Source of the DNA: Costus lasius
Lineage: Eukaryota; Streptophyta; Magnoliopsida; Zingiberales; Costaceae
Direction: 5' to 3'
DNA length: 64,000 nucleotides
Assembly (NCBI GenBank): GCA_027563935.2
Contig: CM050453.2
Span: forward strand, 88,262,665 to 88,326,664
Numbering within the stretch: position 1 is the first letter of the stretch; every line of letters begins with the position of its first letter. The translations under genes and the position numbers were made by a program. The notes under the pieces are model-generated. The model was given only the letters and a program-made list of their open reading frames with translations, was not told the DNA's origin and did not search any database. This document shows positions 11,150-22,940 of this stretch, in pieces.

Positions 11150-12391
11150 TAGATATGCTTGTATATCCTCCTCATATTGCCATTGGTTAGAAGCTTTTTC
11201 CCATAGTGCTTCTTCCTCAGGTGTGGCTTCCCATTGGATGAAAAACATCATTTTGTGATTTTTGCTGGTGTAGCCAAGTATTCTATGATTTAAAATTTTT
11301 TCTATCTTTTTGTCAAATTCTATTTTGACACTTAGTCGAGCCTGATGTCCCTGACCTCTGCTAGGTTCTCCTTCATCTACATGAATTTTTTTTTCAAAAA
11401 ACTCACATGGAACATCGAATATAGCTTCAATCGATTTGGGAGTTTCAATCTTTAAGCAACTGCGCCAACCTTCTGTAAGACCTCAAAAGGTCTATCATAT
11501 CTCTATATCCTGTTCCTATGCGCTGATCTAGTAGATATTTTCTTCCACATTTAATGTATTAGTTTGAACAAAACTAGATCCCTAACCTCAAAATTTTTAT
11601 CTCTTTAGCTTTGATTGGTGTAGTTCTACATCCTTATTGTAGTATGCTTTAGGCTATCTCGAGCCACCTGGGGCACCTTGGCATGCTCCCTAGCACCCGA
11701 AATTCTGCTGGGCACTTGCCCTCTGTCTGTTGAATTATGTCTATGGTTGTAAGGGGTTGCCATTCTAAGACAATCTCAAAGGGGGTCTTCCAGTGGATGA
11801 AGATCACTGTAAGTTATAAGCAAACAATGTTGTGTCGAGGTGAGACACCCAATTGCATTGACTTATTGTAATGAAATGTTAAAGATACCCCTCAAATAAT
11901 GCATTCACCCTCTTTGTCTGGCCATCAGTATAAGGATGATTTGCTGTTGAAAACTTCAACTCCAAACTAAGTATTTTCAAAAATGAAGTCTAAAAGTTCC
12001 CAATGAATCTCACATCTCTGTCGGAAATGATGTCAAGTGGAAGCCCAAATTCCTTTATCACATTTCGAAAGAAGAGATCGGTCATGTCTTTGGCCAAATA
12101 GGGCTCTACATTGAATATTGTACATTTAGAAAATCTATCCACCACCACTAACTTTGATGTCTTACCATCGACTTTCAAAAATCTAGTAATAAAATCCATG
12201 GAAACTGAAGTCCATGGTTGTTCAGGTACCAGTGGAGGCTGAAGTAATCCTAGTTCATGCTGTATGTCAACTTTGTCCTATTGGCATATTAAGCAAGTGT
12301 AGACATAATGATCTATATCAGCTCACACGGAGGGCCAATAGTAAGATCTGGACACAAGCGCCAACATCCTACACTGTCCTAGATGACCACT
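11150..12391 (-). pseudogene. Chromovirus integrase and chromodomain
   Basis: On the minus strand the integrase core has VVVDRFSKCTIF (about 12140), ISDRDVRF (about 12015) and NHPYTDGQT (about 11930). The C-terminal part has LPNRLKLYSMFHVSFLKK near 11420. A chromodomain follows at about 11345-11150: KIEKILNHRILGYTSKNHK, then FIQWE, an ATPEEEALWEKASNQWQ stretch and IQAYL. Chromodomains direct such elements to chromatin marks. Several stops and frame changes are present (for example in the core after NALFEGYL and in the linker), so it is inactive. The zinc domain upstream keeps H and CLIC remnants near 12300. Confidence 0.8.
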
Positions 12392-13190
12392 CTATGTAGT
12401 GTCGTGGAGGTCCCTCATAAGCTCACAATGAAGTCCGTTAGTTGCTAGAACAAAGGGCCAATCGCTTTTGGTCATAAGTAAGTCTTCGCCTTCAACATAG
12501 AATCTACAAACCTTGTCTTCTTTCGTATCAGCTAACAACCGCGATACTTGGTGTCGAGTCCTGCTGTTTGTCAAATACACTCGAAGAGATCACTATCAAT
12601 CCTCATGAGAGTCGCAAGCACTATCGTACACATGCAATTAAGAGTGTCAAAAACAATATTAGCTCGCCCTAGTTTATGTTCCCATTGGAAATCAAACTCG
12701 GCGAGGAATTCTTGCCATCTCGCCTACTTAAGCAAGAGCTTCTTCTGTGTGGTAAGTACATGTTGGCAATGTTGTTGATCTTCACCACAAAAATGCTAAC
12801 AAGAAAGTGGATGTGCCAAATGTGAAGGCAATGGATAATGGCGACCATCTCCTTCTCGTGAGCCAAGCAACACTGCTCTACTAGACTTAACTTTCTACTC
12901 TCAAATGCTGCAGGGTGCCCCTCCTGTAGTAAGAATCATCCATTCGTATTATATGAAGCATCTGTATAGACTTCGAATGGGTGACCAAAGTCTAGCATGC
13001 AAAGAACTGGCTTAGAGGAGATTCTGCTCTTCAACTTATCCATAGCAGTCTGATGTTGTTCTTTCCAATGCCACTGAGCGTCTTTATTCAGGAGATCTGA
13101 TAGTGGAGCTAAAATCTTAGAGTACCCTTGGATGAACTTCCTATAGAAGTGCCCCACTCCAAGGAAATATTTGAGCTCTACGGGAGAGGA
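12392..13190 (-). pseudogene. Chromovirus RNase H and integrase zinc region
   Basis: The frame at 13157-12936 has GHFYRKFIQGYSKIL, WHWKEQHQTAMDKLK and FEVYTDASYNTNG; the D in TDAS is the first RNase H catalytic aspartate. Next come FESRKLSLVEQ and HEKEMVAIIHCLHIW (12866-12669). The last piece (12580-12392) leads into the HHCC zinc finger (ELMRDLHDT). Stops and a frame change separate the pieces. Confidence 0.8.
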
Positions 13191-14205
13191 AGGTATAGGC
13201 TACTCGACAATAGCCTTAACCTTCTCAGGACCCATCTGAATAGTGTCATGACCAACAATATGGTCTCGAAACTAGATCTCATGGGTATAAAAAGAGCAGT
13301 TCTCCCTCTTAAAGTATAGATTATGGTCCCTCAGTTGCTAGAAGACTGTCCTCAGGTGTACTATCTGCTCTCTCATTGTAGCCGAGCATAGTACGATGTC
13401 ATCCAGATAGACAACTACAAAGTCATCTAACAACTGTTCTAGGACATTGTTCATCAAATGGGAGACAGTGGCTGGTGCATTAGTCAGGCTAAATGGCATG
13501 ACTAAGAACTCGTAGGCACCATACCTTATCACAGAAGCTATTTTCCGCTCATCTCCTTCCACTATGCACACCTGCTAATATCTTAGGTCCAGTTTGGTGA
13601 AGATGGATGCACCAACAAGTCTGTCTAGGAGATACTGGATGTGAGGAAGTGAATATCTATTCCTCACTGTGATCTTGTTATGAGCACAATAGTCGATGAA
13701 AAATCTCAAGCTGTCATATTTCTTCTTTTGAAATAGATAGGGGCTCCAAATGGTGATTTTAAAGGTTGGATAAACCCTGTTGCCAAGAGTTCATCCAATT
13801 GCTTACTAAGGTCTACAAGCTCTGTAGACGGCATGCGATATGGAGGTTTGAATGAGAGAGTGGCCTCAGGAATTAGCTCTTCCTTAGGAAATTCAGGAGG
13901 TATGATGTTCTTGTACGCCTCAAGGAGATCTGTCATTTCTTCTATTATGCCTTCTTAACCCTCACCTTGAATCATCACCCAAGTAGCTAGAAAAGTTAAC
14001 TCGCCCCAGTGTACACTTGTCTCCATGGTGGCTATAGAAATAGCCCCGCCTTGCAGTCCTCCTCTACTTTGTCGAGTCTGTATCTGCGTCCCCTCCAATC
14101 TAAGACATCTAACAAAGCATGGATGTCTCTCATCCAATAATCACGTTGCAGACATTTAAAGAAACTACCCGGACGTGATGTCGACCACTCCAGTCATCAA
14201 AAAGA
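13191..14205 (-). pseudogene. Chromovirus reverse transcriptase and protease tail
   Basis: From the right: a protease tail (DWSGRHHVRVVSLNVCNVI near 14185-14130, with stops), a linker, then RT fingers with [18 protein letters not shown] (about 13800). The palm has [19 protein letters not shown] and [25 protein letters not shown] leads to the catalytic YLDDI at 13398-13409, which is intact. Frame shifts near 13715 and 13575 split it. The junction with element A lies at about 14205. Confidence 0.85.
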
Positions 14206-15553
14206 ATGGCAATTATACTAAAATAAAAGTTGTCTCCTCTCGAACGTCCAACTTATACTAATTCAACCTTCACTCTCATGATATGCTGTTTCAGTGTTTT
14301 AGACAATGGCAATTATAAACATCAAGAACTAAGATCACTCTCGTGGTTCAATTCTTAAGTCTATCTCCCGAGTACAATTAAGTACTCTTGTAGTTTAATT
14401 TCACAGGTTTTACCTACGGAGTTCTAACAATCTATTTCACTTTTCAATGCAATTATCTTGTTGAACACAATGAAATTGTTAAATTACAATAATTATATGT
14501 AAAATATGCATCAATAATTAGATTTCTAAGACTTAGCTACTCTCGTAGTCTAGGTTTCTAGGTCTAATTAAAGGGGTCTCGATTTATAAGTCACCTCTCA
14601 GTCCATGTTATAAACACTAAAACATGTAAGCATTTAGAATTTGATAATTACAAGGTAAATAAATCTCATAGGCAAAATTAATAATCATTGAATAACTAAC
14701 AAGTAGATGTTTATTTAGACATTATGAAAATTAAAGGGATTACTCCTTATAGTCCCAAAAAGAGGTTTACGCTATCATAGTTTTAAAAATATAGAAACTA
14801 TTCATTAAGAGAAGAATCAGAATTTAAAAAATCAAAATAAAAAATTTTACTATCGTCACAGAGGTCGTCACTGTGACGATAGTAGTACAATCCATCACAT
14901 CCCTATGATTATGAACTTAATAGAGAACTGGCTACCTTCGCAAAGGTTGCTGTAGCTGATTCCAATTTTCTTTGATTTCTTCTTATCGTGATGTCCTTTC
15001 TTCCTGAAAATTTCTATGTGCGATCTCTTGCTTGACATGTGACTTCCTTGAAAATTTCATCATCAGAGATAGTCTAAATGCCTCTCAGCGAGAAATGGAA
15101 CCCTAGTGTCGCCGCCCTTGATTTATCTTTTCAATCGGTCCTGTGCTTCTAGTTTTTCCAATTGCACCTCGAATTTTTCTAATTTGGCATCGGAAGAATT
15201 GGAATAGAAGGCACGCAAAGGAATCGGGCTCACGGTTGTTTTTCCGTAATTCTTGTAATTATACCCTTGTGATGCCCGTAGTTCATTTCGTCATAGGTGT
15301 GTGATGGCTGATTTTTTTCCCAAATTGCCCTCTGGGCTCCAAGTTTCATCATGATTTCATTTTTGGCCTTTTCATCGTTCAAAACCTATGAAATTAAGAC
15401 TTTTTCCTAAAAAATTTGAAAAAAAAAAATAAAAGAGGTATAAATTCTGAAATAATTAACTGAATTTAAATAAAAAACAAGAAAAATTAAGATAAAGATG
15501 ACTTAAAAAGACTACTCAAGTATATAAAATAACTATGACTTTTTGAGTCATCA
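14206..15553 (-). repeat. 3' LTR of element A (outer end lost)
   Basis: Matches 20000-21123 plus 28279-28526 of the other LTR. The inner end is TTGAGTCATCA. It carries CACAG/CTGTG-type paired palindromes at 14855-14925 and 15255-15300, and GNRA-type stem-loops at 14323-14356 (CACGAGAGTG head, nine pairs including two G-U), 14375-14400 and about 14530. Confidence 0.8.
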
Positions 15554-16640
15554 AAATACACAAAGATCAAACCTTTGCTTATCCCCAAGCAAGATAAAAT
15601 ATGAATTGAAGTGTGTAGAAAGAATGTAAGGATTAACCAACTTTTGCTTGTTCTCCCCCAACATGTCATTAATTCATAATATATGCAATGATTTTCAGAA
15701 ATATGAAATTCAAGAAATAACTTGTTAGGAAAGAGATCTTCAAGAAGTTATAGTCCAAGATGAATAAAATCGTCATAATTCATGTAAAAACATTCAAGTT
15801 CAACTTGCTAAACAATTTTATAGCTTCATTTAATAAATCTAAATTTATGTTCAAGCAAAATCTTCACTTATCGATCCTGGGTGATAATCTATACATCGAC
15901 TTTTAAGGCAAGCTGGTCTTTAAACGGTTATTGGCCCTTTTTTCTGTTAGCACAATAACATTATTTAAAGTACACTATAAAGTAGTATAATAGAACTCAT
16001 GGTAATAATCATAAATAGTCTGCGGAGTTTTCCATTTGACCTATAGCTCTTTCTTTTTCTGCTTTTTTTCTTTTATTTATTTATTGATTGGAAAGGGCCG
16101 GCTAAGGGCATGATACTTAAATCGTTATCGATCTTTCTACATAAGGGTTAAGCATTTTGTTTTTATAAATTTCCCACTATTACTTCATGAAAATAGATTT
16201 AAAGTATGCTAGAATGGCATAATATAACTCATGACTTCAGTCCATTATACCAGAGGAGTTAGAGCAAGTTTCCTACAGATATCACCTAGTTTCTTTTCAT
16301 TAAAATTCTTTCATCAAATAAAGATTTTAAGTAACCATGATTCAACTTATATCATAAGAATGCATAACACTTCATCATATAAATTTTATCCATACCAAAA
16401 CCAATTTTACTTAAAAATCTTTTCCCACAAGTAATTCCAGAAATTTCCAGACCATAAAAATCGATCATATACATCACGTCTAATCACATTGACAGAGCAA
16501 ACAAAGTCATGTCAATCAAGATCTCAAACATTCAATTTACAAAAATCTCATCACATCAAATTCAATTATGCACAAGATAAATAATACTTGCATCAAGCAA
16601 TTTCAACACCTCCTTCTTCACAACTTTTTTCATAGAGGGG
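15554..16640 (-). other. 3' untranslated region of element A
   Basis: No coding text. Next to the LTR the minus strand reads GCTTGGGGATAAGC (a short hairpin, about 15582-15595), then AAAGGTTTGATC and the LTR. Element B has the same arrangement (GCTTGAAGACAAGC, 26658-26671), so this is a shared signal near the polypurine tract. Confidence 0.55.
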
Positions 16641-17432
16641 TTAAGCCGTCTTTGGAAGTCCACATGAGATTGTGATCTTCCTCCATAAGTATCCTCAAAT
16701 TATCTGGCAGAGTTTTTAATTCAACTTTTGGAGTCTCCTCTACCTAACATTCTTTACAATCGGCATATGAAATATATTCCATAAAAGTATAATCCTCATA
16801 GTCAGATGGTTCAGCAAATAATTTATGCACATCACTCACAATATTGTTATAGTGTTAATACTACAGCAAGATCAAGTATATAATGGTTTTTTCATAGTAT
16901 CTGCTAAATCAAATTCAATAATATTATCTTCGATATTTAAACTGAACTTGCCATTCTTTACATTAATAATTGCACCTGCTGTAGCTAGAAATGGTCTATC
17001 AAGAATAATAGGAATTTAAAATATTCTTCCATCCCTAATACCACAAATTCAGCTAGAATAAACAAACTTACCTACTTGAATTGCAACATCTTCTAAAATT
17101 CTAACAGGATACTTAACCTATCGATCATCAAGCTGTAAAGAAATAGTGGTTAGCTTTGGCTCACCCATGTCAAGTTTCCTGCAAACAGAGATAGACATTA
17201 GACTCACATTAGCTCCGAGGGCACATAAGGCTCAGTCAAAAGTCATCTCTACAATTAAACAAGGTATAGAAAAACTACCTGAATCCTTTAGTTTAGGTGG
17301 CAACTTATTCTGAATAATAGCACTACATTCCTCAGTTAACGCCACAGTGCCATAGTCCTCAAATTTTCTTTTATTTGACAGAATTTCTTTTAAATTTTTT
17401 TGCATAAGTAGGCATTTGAGATAGAGCATCAA
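16641..17432 (-). pseudogene. Element A protease and start of RT linker
   Basis: The minus strand has the Athila/Tat-type protease lead EDYGTVALTEECSAIIQNKL and the stretch KDSGSFSIPCLI, then ALCALGANVSLMS, where the catalytic Asp of D-L-G-A appears to be Ala, with a stop just before it. FLATAGAIINVKNGKFS and LPDNLRILMEEDHNL follow; the latter normally precedes RT. The polyprotein ends there, at the internal deletion. Confidence 0.75.
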
Positions 17433-19084
17433 TAAAAGGAATATTTATGTAATGCTTTTTCAAAACATTTAAGAATTTCTCAAATTGTTTATCTAATTTT
17501 TCTTGAACAAGTCTCTTGGGAAAGGGTATGAGAGGCCTATATGGAGCTGGTGAACTAGGTCTAGGAGCAATAGGCTGGCACGGCTCATCACAACCCCATG
17601 ATGGCTCGTCACACCCTTGTGACAGTGAGCAAGGTGGGGGTTGCATAAGAGCTGGTGGTGTCTCTAAAGCTAGCTCACTTCTAGGTTCAGTATTAGGTTC
17701 TTCCTCATAACTATCTTGAAGTCCACCCTTGAGTTAATCTAATTATTTTCCACTTTGGGTAGTTATAACATTATAGTGCTCTCTAGGGTTTAGCACGAGT
17801 TTGGCATGTAATTTTCTTGGGGCTCTATAAGATGTGCTGGCTTATTGTGCTATTTGGATTTCTAACATCCAGTTATGTGTAAACATGGTTTCTACCTTAG
17901 AATAGAGTTGATTGATGGTGCCCCCTTGCTACCGAATCACCCTCTTAAGGTTTTCAAATCCCTTGCTTTGATTTGCCATGAATTTTTCTATCATGGATTC
18001 TGAACTAGGTTTTTGGGGTTGATTTTGGTTAAATTGCCTTTGCTGATACCCTCTGTTTTCTACCTGTCCCCTTGTATTATTTTTCCACGACAAATTTGGA
18101 TGCTTCCTCCATTTAGGGTTATATGTGCTAGAGTATGGGTCATTGGTTTTGCTTTGATTGTACCCACTTACAACATTAGCTTATTAAAAACCCAGTTCAA
18201 CAATTACTATGCAATTGTCAGAACTATGCCCCTGATTTCCACAAATATCACAAACAATAAATGATGAAGCCATAACAATTTGCATGTTAAAAGAGTCTAG
18301 TTTATTTGTCAAAGAATCTACCTTTTTGGTGAGAGCACGCCAAGCGTCATTCTCATTCTTAACTTGCGGTCAGTACATAACCCCTCACTCGATGGTCCAT
18401 TGGTTGTGGTTCAAAGACATTTCCTCTATCAAAGTATAAGCATCATCAATGCTCTTATTCAAAAGAGCTCCACTTACAACAGCATCAACAATGAGGCGAG
18501 TACTATAAAGAAGACCATTATAAAAAAAAATATGAAATAAGACCCATTTTTCTAAGCCATGGTGAGCACACTTCCATTGTAATTCATTGAAATGCTCTCA
18601 TGCCTCACTCAGTGACTCGCCATCCCCCTATGCAAAGTTTGTGATCTAGTTTCTCAGCTGGATTGTTTTGCTCGGTGAAAAATATTTAGACAGGAAAGCA
18701 TGTGAGATCTGATCCCATGTAGTAAACGTTCCTAATGGTTGGGATTGTAGCCAAGACTGTGCATAATCCCTGAGGAAAAAAAGGAAATAATCTTAGTTTC
18801 AAAGCATCACTAGATATACCATTTATCTTAATGGCGTCACAATATTCAAGAAAAAGAGAAAGATGTTGGTTAGGATCTTCGAGTGGGGATCCTCCAAACT
18901 GATTTTGTTGTATCATGGATAGCAAAGCTAGCTTAATTTGAAAATTATTAGCCTCAATCGTCCGCCTAGCTATGCTAGAGTAAACTCTTTGTGGATTCAG
19001 TGTTGCATAATCTCTAAGTGATCTCCTACCTTCCATGGTTGGTTCTTCTTCTTTTCTTTCTTTGTACTTGAGTTTCCTACGCAA
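17433..19084 (-). pseudogene. Element A gag
   Basis: The frame at 19084-18686 includes QRVYSSIARRTIEANNFQIK and NQHLSLFLEYCDAIKINGIS, the retrotransposon Gag core of Athila/Tat elements. The next segments are broken by stops but continue with ALLNKSIDDAYTLIEEMS (about 18460) and a CCHC knuckle CDICGNQGHSSDNC at 18211-18252. A proline-rich tail (PPPCSLSQGCDEPS) leads towards protease at 17646-17500. Nucleocapsid function is lost because of the breaks. Confidence 0.8.
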
Positions 19085-19740
19085 TCTAAAAATTTATTCG
19101 ATTTCAGGATCTAGGGGAAATAGCTATCTAGACCCAAGGGTCATGTGCATAAACAAACAGAAAACTATAGGGTGAACTCATAACTAAAAAAGAAACAAGA
19201 AAAAATTCCCGACCTAAATAATCACAGGGCTGTGACAAATCGTCATAGGGGTGTGATGTTAAAGTGGAAAAAACAGAAAGTCTCAAAATATAGAATTTTC
19301 AATTCCAATTGGTCAGAAATAATTTTTAGAGATTTTTGGTGATTTTTCAGAATTTTTTCGAGCATTAGAAAGCCTAGAAAACGTAAAAATAATTTTAGCC
19401 TACGTGTTCACAGGCCTGTGACGAATCGTCACATGGGTGTGACAATAGAAAAAAAAAAAATTTTCTTAGGTTTTCGTAGCTCCTAAAATAAGCAAATTTT
19501 TAAGAATTTTTTTGAATTTTAAACAAAATAGAAAATGATCAGAAAATAAAAAAAAGCAAAAAAAGGGCAAAATTCCAAAAATCGCGTGATCATAGCCTTG
19601 TGATTTTTCATCACAGCCCTGTGAAATTCTGGAAACGTGCGAAAAAGAAAATAAAGTTATAAAAAATGCTTAGACTAGTAATACTAGCAATTATTTTGTT
19701 ATTAACAAAACTTAGGTCTCCGGCAATGGTGCGAACAACT
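19085..19740 (-). other. Element A leader: primer site and three paired palindromes
   Basis: The minus strand beside the LTR reads GCACCATTGCCGGAGACC (about 19713-19730), the primer-site type seen in Athila/Tat elements (GGCGCCGTTGCCGGGGA-like). Three palindrome pairs recur at about 19225, 19408 and 19590, roughly 182 bp apart, each with a CACAGG-type palindrome next to a second one (TCATAGGGGTGTGA or similar). Confidence 0.65.
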
Positions 19741-21123
19741 TGATATGTCTGCAAGTGCATAGATTTGTTGAAGTAATAAAATAGATGTCGACCCCACAGA
19801 GACCTATGTGCTAAGTACCAAATAACTATATTATAACTAGCTAAGCAAACGATCTATAATGGAAAGAATAAAATAAAGAACAATTAAGCGAGAATAGTTG
19901 TCGAAAATCAGAAGGAGAAAACTGGAACCAAGGTTTCATCACTTTAATTTTCATGACTAAACATAGTAAAATTTCTTGTTAGTTACTCAAATCATGTTAA
20001 GGAATAAATTACCAAAATAAAAGTTGTCTCCACTCGGATGTCCAACTTATACTAATTCAACCTTCACTCTCATGACTTGTTGTTTTAGTATTTTAGACGA
20101 TGGTAATTATAGACATCAAGAACTAAGATCAATCTTGTGGTTCAATTTTTAAGTCTATCTCCCAAGTAAAATTAAGTACTCTCGTAGTTTATTCTCACAG
20201 GTTTTACCTAAGGGGTTCTAACAATCTAATTTACTTTTTAGTGCAATTATCTTGTCTAACACAATGCAATTGTTAAATTAAAATAATTATATGTAAAATA
20301 TGAATCAATAATTAGATTTCTAGGACTTAGCTACTCTCGTAGTCTAGGTTTCTTGGTCTAATTAAAGGGGTCCAGATTTATAAGTCACCTCTCGGTCCAT
20401 GTTATAAACCCTAAAACATGCAAGTATTTAGAATTTGACAATTACAAAGTAAATAAATCTCATAGGCAAAATTAATAATCAATGAATAACTAACAAGTAG
20501 ATCTTTAATCTAGTCATTATGAAAATTAAAGGGATTACTCCCCATAGTCACAAAAAGAGGTTAACACTATCATAGTTTTAAAAATACAGAAGCTATTCTT
20601 TAAGAGAAGAATCAGAATTATAAAAATCGAAAAAAAAAAAAAATTTACTGTCATCACAGGGTTGAGATGGTCTTAGTACAATCTATCAAAGCCCTATGAT
20701 TATGAACTTGACTAGAGAACAGGCCGCCTTCGTGAGGGTTACTATAGCCTTTTCTGATTTTCTTTGATTTCTCCCTATCATGATCTCCTTTCTTCCTAAA
20801 AATTTCTATGCATGATATCCTCCTTGATATGCGTCTTCCCTGAAAATTTTGTCACTGAAGATGGTATCTACACCTCTCGGCGAGAAACGGAACCCTAGGG
20901 TCGCCGCCTTTGATTTCTCCTTCATTTATTGATGAAAAATCGTGATACTTCAATTGAATCCTCTCCTTTGTTTTATAATCTGTCTTGTGCTTCTAGTTTT
21001 TCCAATTATGCCTTGGATTTTTCAAATTTTGTGTCAGAAGAATCAAAACTGGAGGGCTATTTTTTTCCTAATTTTTGTAATCTCACCCGTGTGATGCACA
21101 TAGTTCATTTCGTCATAGGGGTG

Positions 21124-21577
21124 TGATGTCTCGTACTTATATAGTATTTTTACTATACTTTTTATATATAATCTCTCCTATTTTTATCATATTTTTACTT
21201 ATTTTGATTTAAATCCTTTTGTTTGTTCGGAATCTTCACCCCTCTTTGCTTTTTATCATATTTCAGGGAAAACGACCAAAATTTGATGGATTTTTAAAGA
21301 TTTGAGTGCACAAATGGATTCCAGACGTCGAAATGAAGCTGCCCATCAAATTTCATGCAAATCAGAGTTTGTTTGGAAATTACGGTCTGCCCGTGATTAT
21401 AATTACGGCCATAATTTCTGGAAAGACGAAGAAACAATTATGGCACACCTGTGAAAATTATCACAGCCGTAATCTGCTTTGGTATAAGATTCCAGAATTC
21501 ACAGAAAGAATCATGGCCTACCCATGAATATTTTCACTACCGTGATTCTTGAAGAATTTCCATAGAAAGAATTACGG
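21124..21577 (+). repeat. 5' LTR of element B, truncated
   Basis: Matches 26695-27156, from TGATGTCTCGTACTTATATAG to AAAGAATTACGG, where it passes into polyprotein sequence. A TATA-like run starts within 15 bp of the LTR end. Confidence 0.9.
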
Positions 21578-22940
21578 AGAACCTTGTTGTTGATCATCTA
21601 TCGTGCCTTGTTCAGGAAGATGGGGTGGAGAAAGTAACCGAGCAAGAGATTGATGATGCCTTTCCTGACGAGCATCTCTTTGTTATTGCAAGGATTGATG
21701 TTCTTTGGTATGCTGATTTTGTGAATTATTTGGTGTCTGACATCTTACCCACTAATTTGAATTATCAGGGACGGAAGAGGTTTTTATCAGAGGTAAAGCA
21801 TTATTTCTGGGAGGATCTTTTCTGTTTAAAAGATGTGCGGATGGGATATATAGGAGATGTCTGTCAGAGGAAGAGATTAGGGATGTGCTTTTTTATTGTC
21901 ATAGTTTTGCATATGGAGGACATGCTAGTTCATCCAAGACTGCTTTCAAAGTACTTCAATCAGGTTTTTTCTGGCTGGCCCTTTTTAAGAATGCTTGGAA
22001 TTTTATTCTTTTATGTGAAGAATGCCAACGGATGGAAAACATATCTAGACGAGAATAGATGCCACTAAGCAATATTTTAGAGATAGAGATATTTGACGTG
22101 TGAGGAATTGATTATATGGGTCCCTTCCCAACCTCGTATGGTAATAAGTATATTCTTGTGGCAATTGATTATGTATCAAAGTGGGTTGAAGTTGTAGCGG
22201 CTCCGACCAATGATTCACACATAGTAATCAAGCTATTCAGAAGGATAATATTTCCAAGGTTTGGGGTTCCTCGGGTAGTAATAAGTGATGGTGGATCCCA
22301 CTTTATAGAAAAAAAATTCTCTGCACTATTGAGTAAATATGGGGTGAGGCATAAAGTATCTACTCCTTTTCACCCGCAGACAAGTACCTAGGTAGAAGTT
22401 TCAAACAAGGAATTAAAAAGGATCCTTGAAAAAATTGTCTCTTGATCAAGGAAAGGTTGGTCGATGAAGCTGGATGATACGCTATGGGCTTACAGGACTG
22501 CATTTAAGACTCCAATTAGTATGTCACCTTATCAGCTTGTATATGGAAAATCATATCATCTCCTGGTTGAATTGGAACATAAAGCTTATTGGGTGATAAA
22601 GACTTTAAATTATGATTTGAAAACCGCTAGGGAGAAAAAGAAATTATAGATTGATGAGCTTGAAGAGATAAGGAAGAATACTTATGAAAGCGTGCGAATT
22701 TACAAGGAAAGAACTAGGAAGTGGCATGACCGCCAAATCATCAGAAAAGATTTTCGAGAAGGTGACCTCATTTTACTTTTTAACTCTAGATTGAAGCTTT
22801 TTCCTAAAAAACTAAGAACAAGGTGGTCAAGTCCTTTCAAAGTTGTTAAAGTTTATCCTTATGGCGCTATTGAGATTTGGAGTGAAAGAGCAGGGATCTT
22901 CATAGTTAATGGTCAATGCCTCAAACATTACTATGTCTAA
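21576..22940 (+). pseudogene. Element B RNase H end and integrase
   Basis: The frame opens with ENLVVDHLSCLVQEDG (RNase H C-terminus) and continues through WYADFVNYLVSDILP and SEVKHYFWEDLF, then a frame change near 21830. From 22068 one frame carries the integrase core: [20 protein letters not shown] (first Asp), [10 protein letters not shown] (second Asp), FHPQTST, then a TAG followed by VEVSNKE (Glu). The C-terminal domain has SRLKLFPKKLRTRWSSPFKV and IFIVNGQCLKHYYV. Stops at 22389, 22443 and 22647 disable it. The family is clearly Athila/Tat-like. Confidence 0.85.
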
